DNA of 64,000 nt, taken from contig JAGQDJ010000077.1 in NCBI GenBank assembly GCA_022885665.1, positions 124,001 through 188,000 on the forward strand, read 5' to 3'. Position numbers and translations under genes: made by a program. This stretch comes from Triops longicaudatus. Taxonomy: Eukaryota > Arthropoda > Branchiopoda > Notostraca > Triopsidae. Under the pieces are notes generated by a model. That model searched no databases. It was not told where the DNA came from and saw nothing but the letters and a program-made list of their open reading frames with translations. Below, one piece after another: positions 47,501 through 59,300 of this stretch; position 1 is the first letter of the stretch; the number at the start of each line of letters is the position of its first letter.

Positions 47501-49958
47501 TCTATAAATTCTAATAGCATTACTCAACGTATACATGCTTTGGGTGTATTTAGGCTATAAATATTAATGATCTCTTTATTTGGATAGCATATAGGCCTAT
47601 CTAAAATTGATTTTAATATTGGAGGGCCTTCACTAACGCACATTTCTAAAGTTCCACAGCAATAAACAAGTAATATCGGCAGACGAAGTGCATGAGTAGA
47701 AACTTGCAGGTATACCTCGAGAACAAAGCTTAATTATAAGTTTTAGACTATTTGGGGTTTAAGCTACCACGTAAGAGCTTTTTTTCAAAAGCCTGAAATA
47801 AGAACTGGACTCGCAGTCGCTTCGTTGCCACGGTACTAGGCCTTAATTACAAATACCAATTTTCGTTCCATTTCGCAGAGAAGCCAATCGAACCAGCAGC
47901 AAGTCGTCCTACGACCAGTTACTTTAGCTGCCTCGGGCGTTTACCGCTGCGAGGCTAGTGCCGAAAAGCCCAGTTTTTCGTCGGTATGTACAATAGAGGA
48001 GTCCATTTCTGTCAAGCTAATAACTAACTCCCTTGTATTTATTAAAAATAATCAAATTAAACACTCACCGCTTTCAAAAGGTCCGCGGTGACGGGCTTCT
48101 GAGCGTCATCATTCCTCCACGACGGAAACCACAAATCGCAGGCTCCTTCACCACATTGCAACGAATGGACGTTGCCATGTTCAACTGTACTGCCGATGGA
48201 TCACGACCGCCGGCTGTGATTCGCTGGTACCTTAACCGCGTCCAGGTACGGTAGAATTTTAATTAACACGTTTTGTTTCCCAAGTTGACACTTTAATGAA
48301 ACTTACTGCTAAGCTTCTATTGGGGCAAAAGAACAAGTATAAACGATTTAAATTGCATGAAAAAGATATTTTCGTTTTGGAAAAACGCGTCGAACACGTT
48401 CAAGCCATGACAGTTAATTTTTCAGGGGATTACTCTTTACCTATTTAGTTCTCTAGTCTAGCGTTAAATTATTAAACAAATGTGCTTGGGTATTAAGGTG
48501 TATATAACGAACGGTAGGGATTACCACACAGAGAAGCTAGATATTAACATGATGAAGATTTACGCCGTTAGTTACACGCCATGCAAGCCTCTCGAAAGCG
48601 GACGCTTGGTTTTAAAAGCAAAAAGACGGATATTTCTCCCTCCACCTTCCCCCACAGCAATCTATTGAAACTGCCAACACTAGCAAGAGCCATGCTTGCT
48701 CTTCATCAAGCATCGTTTTTCACCCTTTTCGCTCTTTTCCGTGAGTCTGATAAACTAAACGAGCGAGAAGCAAAAAGACAGAGAAGTTGGGAGCGAAAAG
48801 ACTTTTAGTCCCTCCACCCCCCTCCTAATTCCATTTTCGCTTTCCAATTCCATCACACACAATCATTTTACGATGCTCGGTTGGTTCGTCTCCCACACGG
48901 TTCTTCCTTGCTCTTTGGCGTGTATCAATCTCGGGGGTTAATTGCAATCAAGCGCAAAGCTGATTGCACCAGCACCATCGGAATACCATGAAAACCTTTT
49001 CCAAAGAACGTTAGGAACTAAGCATGCTATTGCACCTTTGGGCTGATTTCCCACGAATCTTAAAGTAGCTCAACCAACCAAAATGGTTCGTCAGTTTGGC
49101 GTCTAAGCGGTTCTATGCAAAACTCGCTCCTCGCTTTATTCCTCCATAGTTTCCCTCAAGTACCGGCAACAGAGTCATAGAGAAAGAACTCATAAGCTCC
49201 CCACCCCGTCTTATTTCTACGATGCTGGCTTTTTGTTGCTTTTTCCCTCCCTTACTGGCGCAATTCAAAGCATTTGCTCCCAGCTACCATTTCATTGTTG
49301 GCAGTTATTCTGGTGTGCTTTTGTGGAAGAGGGGGAAAAGTCTTCTTTTTTTTCTTACAGCGTCATTTTTGATAGGCTAATGCGAAACACGTCCAAACGT
49401 TACCATCTGAAGTTGCCGACAATGGTTTGGAGATGAGCGTTTCGAGTCTACAGATGCCTTTAGACGAAAGTATTCCTGCCGGGACGTTGATCGTGACGTG
49501 CGAAGCTTCCATCCCAGTCCCTAGTCAGACCCGCAGCACCAACAACAACTATCGCGCTGGAAGTACCGGCAATATCATGCATCGCGACCGAGATGTGACG
49601 GGCTTATCGGCTTGGGTCGATGCCGCAGGAAACCCACATCATTCCCGATCCGGGAGTGGAGCCGGCACTTCGGCTATAGCACCCGCTTTGCCAGGAAGTA
49701 GTAGTAGTGGCGGGACGGGCAATTATCAGCCGAAGAAGCAACAGCAGCACCATCAACAAGCGTGGAAAGCACCCACAGACCCTTTACAGCACCAACAACA
49801 AAGCCATGGCGGCAAAGCCAGTAATAGTGCTACTAGTAGTAGCAGGAGTAGTAGTAGCACCGGCTTGAGCGATGAAAGTGATCAAGAGCGCGGAAAATTT
49901 GACCCCAATTTCCATCTGTTGAAGGATCTCGTTTGGAGTTCAGACGTCATGGTTCCCG
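41565..49958 (+). CDS. Beaten path (Beat) family two-Ig-domain secreted or surface protein
   Basis: Exons 41565-41628, 43493-43698, 47879-47983, 48081-48245 and 49376-49958 join in frame to about 374 codons. Exon 1 is a signal peptide (M-E-P-L-T-L-L-P-N-L-L-F-F-I-T-I-F-L). Ig1 (about residues 30-125) has LRCIVDLEGEQLYSLKWYKD, EEFFRYMP and VYRCEASAEKPSF, the hallmark Beat pattern. Ig2 has FNCTADGSRPPAVIRWYLN, EVADNGLEMSVSSL and LIVTCEAS. Beat proteins bind Sidestep-family receptors and guide motor axon defasciculation in arthropods. An N-glycosylation site lies at NCT. A long Ser/Gln/Gly-rich low-complexity tail (about 230-360) follows Ig2. The 3' end is uncertain: either splicing at CCCG|GTACGT (49958) into an unseen exon, or reading through to the TAA at 50084-50086. 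Introns of 1.9, 4.2 and 1.1 kb contrast with the compact genes to the left. Confidence 0.85.
41629..43492. other. Beat-family gene intron 1
   Basis: 1.86 kb bounded by CAAG|GTAAGT and TTTTTTCCAG. No independent feature is supported within it. Confidence 0.7.
43699..47878. other. Beat-family gene intron 2
   Basis: 4.2 kb bounded by GAT|GTGAGT and TTTCGCAG. The only thing of note is the antisense membrane-protein-like frame at 46569-46752. Overlapping open frames on both strands at 44169-44571 show no coding signal. Confidence 0.7.
46569..46752 (-). CDS. Candidate terminal exon of a membrane protein, antisense inside a Beat-family gene intron
   Basis: After a strong acceptor (CTTTCTGTTTCAG at 46753-46765) the minus strand stays open for about 60 codons to a TGA. 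It encodes a basic start (Q-R-R-K-L-T), a hydrophobic segment of about 20 residues (FAWLAVSLLYVISLMLVYTL) and a polar tail with an N-glycosylation site (N-H-T) and one cysteine. The layout fits a single-pass protein with an extracytoplasmic tail. No partner exon or family was recognised, so this may be a chance frame. Confidence 0.25.
48246..49375. other. Beat-family gene intron 4
   Basis: 1.13 kb bounded by CAG|GTACGG and TTTGATAG. A stronger-looking acceptor (TTTTTTTTCTTACAG at 49346-49360) lies 15 bp upstream of the chosen one but would put a TGA in frame. Confidence 0.6.
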
Positions 49959-50199
49959 GTACGTTGCCTGGACAAAGACAGTTCACTTATATGTTCAAGA
50001 AAAAAAAATATCAGAAATTGTTCTTATTTCTTCCATATTTTGCCAAGTCTTTGATCATCAAATTTAATCTTCAAACTAGAATTTAAAAATCGGAAGTCCG
50101 AAAGCTAAACGTCGCTTATATAAAGGCATATACAAATTTATAATGAAGTATCCAGTTTGCAGCTTTATATTTTAATTTTTGTGTGTATGTTTTAGAAAA

Positions 50200-50326
50200 T
50201 ATTTTTTTTTAATATTTAACATAACGCAACGTTATAACGTACCTTCATGGTAAGCAAATAATCTACTCGATAGCTGAATTACAGATTATTACAAACGGGA
50301 TCGTTATAACGAGATTCTACTCTACT
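50200..50326. mobile_element. Remnant of the pogo-like TIR element
   Basis: The right arm GGGATCGTTATAACGAGATT...CTACTG at about 50295-50326 matches the family of copy 2. A weak left arm (AACGTTATAACGTACC) lies near 50228. Confidence 0.4.
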
Positions 50327-53300
50327 GTTTTGCTAATTGAATTATGACCACGGCACAATGTATGCAAAACGTGCTCTTTTTTCGATATTGCAGTTCATTT
50401 GCTATATTTTTTATTATTTAAAATGATAACTATTAGACTTTTTATTATAGAAGAATATTATGTAGCTTTTTCTTTATATATTTTATAGTTTTTCCTTTGG
50501 TTTCTAAAATTGATTTCTAAAAGTGATTTCTAGCATTTGATTTCTAAATTTGGTTTTGTTTTATTCTTCGAAAGTTTGATACCAATAACGCTTCATTAAT
50601 TGCAGTAAACGGAGGTTCGACAACCGCCTCATCTCTCGTATGTGTCTCCATTGCGGCTGTCCTGTGGATCTTTTTCTGCTGATTTTCCCTCCCCGGAAGT
50701 TAAGGTGGAAATAACTGACTGGACCGTATAAAAAGTGTTGGTAGAAAACGCATACGGCTTTGCTTTACCTGGGCTATAACAAATGAGCTATGAATTCCTT
50801 TTTTCCCCTCCCCAATAATCACCTCCCTGCTTCCTTCTCCATATAAAAGCTCAAAGACTCTATGAAACGTGAAACAAAAGCCCACTAACAAGCTGGAAGG
50901 GAAGAAAAAGCCACGAGACGAGAGAAAACCCGCCGAGTTTCAATCAAAAACACAACTACCGGATCTGAGGTGACTGTCATGCTGGTGCCAGTGGTTACAG
51001 TTAGTAAAGCAAAGTTGTTCACCTGTTCTAACAGAAAAAGAAGAATGAAGTGAACTTTGGCTCGCGTGAATCATTAAAAGCCGTCTAAGAATGGGGAAAA
51101 TTGGATGGACGTCTGAAGCAAATATTTCCAGGAAACCCCCTCAGATGACAAAGCGAGTTTTCCGTCTGCAAGAAAAGTTGCTCACATGTTTTTATTTTAT
51201 CGTGGGGGAGCGTATAATCAGTACCGCCACCTACTGTACGGAAGCCAAATGTGTCTACGACATATCTGTGCTGTGTGCAACATTTCAATCCTGGAAAAGG
51301 AACGCGTGGCCATAATTCAAGAGCTAATAGAGTTCCGTAATGAGGCGTCGACTTAATTGTCCTTGTCGAAGTACTGGAGGGAGAGGTTTTTCCACCTCGT
51401 CCCCTCTTCTCTTGCTTTATGCTTCGTCAGCACTTCTGAATAACTGTAGGCTACAGAGAGCAGTCATGGGAAAGTGCGTACCGTCAGACATCCGGGCTAA
51501 AGTGCGCTTTAAAAAAGAGATGGCAGTGGCTTTTGGTTTTCGGCTGACATTTGAACAGTGTTAAGTATGTTACACATTTACCTGTGTGAAAATGGACGAG
51601 TGACCCATGCGAATGTGTGTGCTTAAGCTTTAATTGGGAGGCAAGGTCAAGAATTTAAACGTCCCGAATTCAACCGATCGTTACAGTTGTTTTCTTGTTT
51701 CATTTTACTTTTTATTTATGTGTTCAATTACAACAAAGGAAACAAAACTGTTAGGTTCGTCTACTCCAACTGAAAACGTAGTACAAGGTTTGCCTAAAGC
51801 CTGTCGGCAACGTTGACAATCTCTGTAATCTTAATTAAAAAAACGTAAAATTTTAGACACTATGATAGGCAAACATACTCCTGAAAGTTCTAAGCTGCCA
51901 CTTTTCAGACAGTTCATTAAACATCTTCCGGAAAACACTTATGGAGAACAAAAAGAATCTATGAACTTTTTAACATATTCTCATTTTTTTAAAGGGCTTA
52001 AAGTAACTAATAAGAATTTTTTTTTGCTTGAAGGTTTCTTTAACTGTCAAGACGATTTTTTTGGTGCTTTTTTCAATACACGGTTTGCCAGACCGTCAAA
52101 GTTGCGTTTCCCAAAATTTTTAAAACTTCATTTCCTATTGCCCAGGCTAGATGATCATATCTTACCGGCGTCATCGTGCGAAGACGGGAAAGGTTCTTGA
52201 TAATTTTTCTCTTCATAAATTCTTGTTTCGAGCGTTAACAGTGAAAAGCTATTCAATTTCATGATTCTTCGCATAACTAACGCAGAAGCGAGGTGAACAT
52301 TATTTTAACCATCACACGATACAACTTTTTTGGTCATTGCATCACTTTTTTCTGACATTTAGAACGGAATTTGATATTCCTTTCTAAAATATGGTCACAC
52401 GCTTTATTTTTTTTATTTTTTTTACTTTTTTTCTTTCTGTACACGATATCAGAAACTTTTTTTGTCGTAAGCTTAAAAAGTACGTAAGCAAGTGACCGGC
52501 TTTAAGCCGATAGAACTGCTGAAAAGCCGAATCAAATGTGTGCAAAGAAACCACGGACAGTAAAAGATTAAAAAAACAACAACAACTTAACTTCAGTTTA
52601 CTCGCAATTGCTTTCTTACGGTAGCAATACTTCACGATGCTGTTCTTAAAGGTGCAAAAAAACTAGCTATTAAGTCATTTTCTACTTTCGTACTCTCTGG
52701 CACGATTCCAGCCATACAACTCGTTTCATGCGTGACAAATTTGCGAACATGCCGTGAAAGATCTGAATGTAATGGTCGTGAATCACAATGAAGTCCGGTA
52801 CACAGACAAACCTCATAGTGATGAAGTCTTAGCCATCAAATTTTTATATAAAATTCCATTTAAATAAAACAGCTCAGAAATAGTAAAACAGCTCAGTTGA
52901 TGTTTTTAGTTCACTGAAATTCTTACGTTTAATTCAAAGCTAGATTGATCTCAACTCTTGTTGATAAACTTTGGGCTCACCTTGTACAAAACTTGTTGGA
53001 ATGACAAAAAAAGGAGCTGCTGCTTTTTAGACATGTGAGTACGCAACTTGTGAGAAGTGCAAAAGGCTTGTTAATAATTTCTACCAAGTTCTGTCTGAAG
53101 AATGCAGCGTACAATCTCTATTAAGCAATTTAGCAGTCTAGTAGTCACTGTTTCCAAAAAACTCCATTTTAATTACAAAAATATGTTAGATTTATTTGAC
53201 TCCTTTATTTTTCTGAAATTGGGAGCGTTTCAAGCGCTTTCTTCGTAGAAACCTTTCGGTTGCATGTTATAGTTCATTTTCTTACCTTTCCCTCCACACA

Positions 53301-56300
53301 TCCTCACCCCCTAGGGACTTTAAATACTGCCTCCTCTGACATAAAAGGTTTCATTCCCGCATGTCAAATAATATACAACTCTAGTTGCGATATTCTAAAG
53401 TAATAATGTTTGCCGTTTTATGAAGAGAACAGGGAGAAATGGATTTGTTGAAGAGAGAAAGAGAAAGCCTGTGATTCTTCTATAATAGGGAGAAAAACTT
53501 ATTTATTAAATTATTTGTACTAATATGTTTATTTTTTATTTCTGTTGTCCCATTTTGCGTATCATTTTAAGGTATTTACTGAACTTAAAAGCTTTAAAGG
53601 TTGTGTATTTTATGCCGCCAGGAAATTATGAAAAAGATTTATTAAATAGGCAAAGGTGGCGTTCTTTTTCGAAAATTTATTTTTTACTTCCAATTTTGGC
53701 GGGTATACTAATTTGGCGCTCCCTGTATTGTATTCTCCCTTTAACCTGTGCGATGTGATCCAAATACATACTTGACGCGATCAATATGGACCTTCAAGAA
53801 AAACTCCTAACATTTTGGCTAACTGCAACAGCCGAAAGTTGCCAACTCAGTTTTTCTTAACAGTGAGCCATACCCAGTTACAATAGAGGTTTTATACCTT
53901 CCTAACCTTGAATGGTAGTTTCGTGTAACAAGGCAAGAGCTAAGTAAACCTTCAGGGGCACAGAAACAATGATGCGACTGGATCACGTCAACGGATCATC
54001 ATCACCTTTGTATACAGAAACAACGGGTAATGATTTATTATATGGTGTCTAGCCTTTTAGGCTACCGGAGCCCCGAGCCAGTACTGCAATTCAATATTTC
54101 TCGCCCAGTATCGGCAACTTTTCGTGGTGCCCTCGGGCGGAGTCGGATTCACGAACGAGAACTTTTTCCCGAAAAAAATGTGTCCTATTTCATTGTATGA
54201 AAGGAGTCTCATTTTTTTGTTACAGGAACTGGCAAAAGATTGTGAACGATTGTCCATTTCTGGCTGAAATAATAGTAGTAGTTCAGTAGCGTGTCACCCA
54301 ACTACTTCAGTTAAACACGCCCATTCGCGCTTCCATCGGAGTCTCTGACATTCTTAATTCCTTTTTTCTATTTTGTTGCCCGGTTTTGTTCTTATTTATC
54401 TTCTTTATTTTTGTCCCGAGCACGACGAATGTTTTTCTTACTCTCTTATCACACAACACTGCAGATAAGTTAGACAAAGTACTTGACTCCTTTTTTTTCT
54501 GTTACCACCTGAAAAAATTATGACACCATAAGTGCTTCGACATGCGTCTTTTTCTTCGGAAAAATAAAGAAGGCGGGAGCTGTCCGTTACAGTTAGTTTA
54601 CATTCACTTGTTTTCACATTATGGAACCCTTCAAGTTGTTCTGGTTATGGAGCTTTAGCATAACAAGAGAGAGAAAGGAACCTTATGGAATTTTAGTTGA
54701 TACGTATTGTAGTAAAATACAAGGGAAAAAAAAGCATTTTCGAGAGGTAGGGCGAATCTTATGCTTCTTTCTATAGAAAACTTGTGAGTATAAATATTAG
54801 AATTTTTCCGGAAGACCTCTTGTGTGTATTCTTTCGCAGCAGGCTTTTGGGGGGCCCAACACAATCTCCCAGAGTGCTTAGTTGCATGGGGCTATCCAAA
54901 TGACCCGTTATAAATCGGCCGCCACAGGTGGTCCTTTTCTCTATTTATGTGTCTGCTACCGGGATAGAGAACCCAGACGGGTGTTCTTCCAGAGCGTAGA
55001 AATTCAATGGTTTCAGATAATTAAATAAGGTAAATATTGTTTGTTGGGTCACTAACTAATATTTTTTTACCCTATTTTTGAAATAGGACTTTTCGTCCTT
55101 TGAACATGAAAGAAAGTTTTTATTTACCGAACTAACGTAGCAAACTGATAGCCGAAATTCAGTTTTCGGTATTTAGTATATATAAAAGAAAATTGAACGC
55201 CGGAAAACGGATCTTAATCTAGCGCTTGTAGCATTGTACTGGCTTATTTACTGAGGACAACAATGAGGTTTATTTACAGGGAGGACAAAAACCGAGCGAG
55301 CTTTCAATAGTCTGGATAATGAGATGAACACTATGAATATCTTACGTGAAGTTTCTAGGTTCAAGACAAATTAAACATGTAATGTTGAACTATCTTATTT
55401 CGAATTGGCCAGTATCATATTGCGAGTTTAGAGAGTAGGGAATCGTATTGCAGTGCAGAAAATAGACTTGGCTGTTCTGCACATTACAATAAGAATCTTT
55501 TCACAATAATAAAAAATAGGCTTTATCATATTAATAAGCTGCAAGAAGCGCTTTACAGTAAATATGTCCCTTAAGTTTCATGAAAATTAGCCAAAAGCCT
55601 CACTCCGCCCAATGCACCGTTACGTAAAGGATATAAATGAGAACACTACATGTTCCTATATCAAAAACCTGCTGCAGAATTCAAAACTACACTTTCGAAA
55701 ACATATTCGTATCCTAAAAATGCTCTGGATACTAAGCGCTAGGAAAAGACTGCATATTTAAAATAATATCTGGTATTCTAACTTCCTCGGTGACTCCGTA
55801 AGTAGCTCAAAAGTATTCGTTGGCCATTTTCCTACGTATTTACTTGTTTAAACTTTTATTAAGGTAGAACAACTTTAACTAAAGTAGCAATTTACATTAA
55901 GGTAGCAAAATGCATCGTTATTTCTAGCAGTAGCAGATAAAATCATGAAATATTGCTTCACGGGGACGATCAACTGTATATAATGAACGAAGATTTTGAT
56001 AATTCAGGGCATGTGCAAGGGCCAATATAGCTAACAAGAAGGAACTTTCTACGAAATCAAGTTGCCGGATGTTGCTACGATGTAGCAATTAAAGCATTTT
56101 TGTATTAAGGATTGTAAACAGCGAGGCTTCGGATGCACGAAAGCTATTTTTAGAGACAGCTGCAATACTACCAAGACATAAATGAATTACCAACGAATGG
56201 CGATGAGGGAATATAAGAATCTATCCGGAAGGTCTTCAGGAAATCTCAAATAACGTTCCAAACAACCCCAATCAAAACTGCAAGACTTACATAGGCTTCA

Positions 56301-59300
56301 GTAGGAACGGTGATCTTCTTAAGGTATTGTAAACCATAAGAAGAAAAGATATAAATGAAAACTTATTCTCAAAATAGATCAGTTGCGACATCAACATTGT
56401 ATTCCCTTGTGAATTATGTGGCAATTTTAAGCACTTATACTCATGTATTAAACGACAGTTGAATAAATTTAGTTGCAGAAATTTTAGATTTTTTAATAAA
56501 TTAATCTGGCTACCGTTAGATTGTAATAATACATTTTAACCTCGATTAATCGATTATAATTTCCTTTAAAAGATATTACTTTCAGATTATGGGAAATAAG
56601 ATATTTGGGAATGCCAAACCGGTCAAACTTCGCCGATACCAACCGACGTGTCCTTATTTATGTCTTCGTTCCGTACGTTAACTCGTTAAAACTGCACAAT
56701 ATGTCAAGCATAAATATCTGTGAAGCCGAAAGTAAGCATACGAAGACAAAGCCACTATTTTATGAAAGTCATGAAAAACCTACCCAAAACTAGGCTATGC
56801 AATGCATTTTTAACTCTGTACGCATTGATCGTGAATATATCAATTAAAAGTGATACTGAAGTAAGGAATTTGCGGAAAACGAGCGTTCGTTTGTATCCCA
56901 ATGGCAAACTGGAAATTTATGAACTGCGTTATTTATCAGTCTGGAAAGAACAAAAGAGCCATTAGAAGTCATGAAGGTTTCATCCTTAGCTCCCGGGCAT
57001 GACGAGCAATAGTAAGAACAATTCAATAGCGGAGATGTAAGTGGGCATGTTTAGTTTTGTGCCGCGTAGTTCTGTTAGAAAGAATCAATAAAAGAGGAGA
57101 TAGAATACTAAAAATGGCGAAGAAAGACGAAATTTGGCATAAAGGTTAACGAAAACGAGTCACGATAGAGAGAAAGAAACGAAGCCGGCGTTAAGATCCC
57201 CTCCCTGGGCTTTTGCTTTATATATGAACTAAAAAGCATACCCTAAAAAAGGGCTATAACATTCAAACGGCACGTGAGGTTGTCGACAACGATTTGGGGA
57301 GTTGTCACTTGCCTCTTTTTCGTGGGACTTTAGGCCGCTTTTACTGTATCAGAAGCAGAGAGGGAAACGGAGACAGAGCTACACAGAAATACAGAAAAGG
57401 TACTGCAGTACACGACACACACTACCGGGAAGCCCAGGAAGGTGTACGTTGGCTTAGGGTGACGGAAACAACATATGCATGCCATGTCCCATTTCCTATC
57501 ATGTTTTCTGCCTTTTCTTTCAGTTCTGCGAATAGAGACGTGATATGCACCAGTTCTATTTCTTTATTTCCAGGTATAGCTTGCCAAATCGCTATTTTGT
57601 CGTCAGAATACTTAAAAATATATGTGCAAATACTTGCACTGGATTTGCACCGACGACCTCGGCAAGTTCACAGGAACTTGTAAAAACGAAAACGAAATAT
57701 ACAGTAGGAAAAATAAATATATATATATCATATATTTGAGAATAAGAGTTGAATTCTCAAAACACCTGATGTACAAACACATCACTAAAAAAAGTAAAAA
57801 AAAATAACCTTGCGGTTAACACGTATGGTTGATATAATCAGGAGTTTCCACAATATGCGTTCAATGCCATAGTTCTTCAAAAATATGCAAACTGTCAATG
57901 TTCCCGCCAGTACCGTCTTAACTTGTCCACGCGCTTATGACACTGGCGAACAGGGAATCTCTTCTTTGCCACGAAATATTGGAACACAAAGAACCCAAGT
58001 CTTTAGCTTATTTGACAATTTGATGTATTGTCACGTTCTACTCCTTTTCGTCCTAACTCACTTTTTGGTTACAACAATCAAATTTTACATTGAAGAAACG
58101 GAACTGGCTCAAATGAAGGTCAAGAAGGAACTAACTACTACAGGCTGGGTGCAGGGGATTTCATTCTTTCTAATAATGAATCTTAATTTTCGTTGTTGGG
58201 CGGCTACAAAATTTAACTGTTGGGCAACAATGGACGCCATCGTATTTTACCACCACAGGGACCATACAGGGGAAATCAAATCTTAATTTACAAGTCTGGG
58301 TTTATTTTCAAAAATTCTATATAGTAAGGGTATTCATAGGAAAATAGGAGAAAATATGAGAAATAGCTCGTGAGAGAAAATCCCTTCCGGCTTCGTCCGG
58401 AGCAATCAATAATAAGCTATGCAAAAAAAAAAAAAATACAAACACGTCAATGCACATTACAAGAGATTATATTAAAAAAGCTGCTAACTGACTTACCAAG
58501 GCATGCAGTCTAGCTTTGTAGGAACAATAAACCTCGTGTGAGTGAGAAATAATTGTTTGGAAAATCCGAATAATTGCCCTGAACGTGTTTCTTTTTCTCA
58601 TTCGCATGCTTCTGTTAACGGAATGGGCACTAGAGTTGTCACTTCATTGCTTTCGACCCTCTGTGAAATATTTCTTTCATGCTTAGTAAGCCAGTTAAGC
58701 CCCTTCCTGAAAAGCCCACCCACTTCCCTCGCCCCTCCTCTTGCCGCTCTGTCCGCCCTCTATACCGAAAATGGACTTGAATCACCGGTGCCAACAAAGC
58801 TTGAATCTGCATCGTCCCAACACCAGCCACAGTCTTTTTAGGTAAGGTCTGCTCTGTATTTTCTCCGTACACAGTATAGTGCAGTACAAGGCTGCTAAGT
58901 ACAAGGAGAAGCTCACAAAGGCTATTAGCGTCACGCACTGGGCCTTATCGGCATGCAAGTTGACGTTTAACATCACGACTCACGGCCCCGGCCAGGCTTG
59001 CCCATACTATAATTTCTACCTTGCCTTCCAATGTCGTTTCCAGCTTACCAGGGCAACAGCAATCCCCTTGCCAGTCCCTTCCCTTGCCAGCCCATAATAG
59101 CAGCGCTCCTTAATCTGCCTAAAACGACTTAATTTTTCTGGTCCACTATCCCGAACCGTTTTCGACCCCGTTTTCCATTCTTCCTCCTCTCCTCTTAACC
59201 GTCTTTGTTCATTCTGCACCCCCTTAATTCGAAATTGAGTTCTTTTTCAACCATCTAAAGCGAGCATGTAAAGCTAGCCATCCCAGCGACGCATCTATCT

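Noticed and set aside
57885..58286. 133-codon plus-strand frame
   Set aside because: Long for AT-rich sequence but with no recognisable domain, signal or splice structure, and composition like the flanking non-coding DNA.
58639..59097. GC-richer segment with open frames on both strands, one with a hydrophobic stretch
   Set aside because: Considered as a terminal exon of the Beat-family gene, but the phase required after 49958 gives an immediate stop, and neither strand shows a convincing gene structure.
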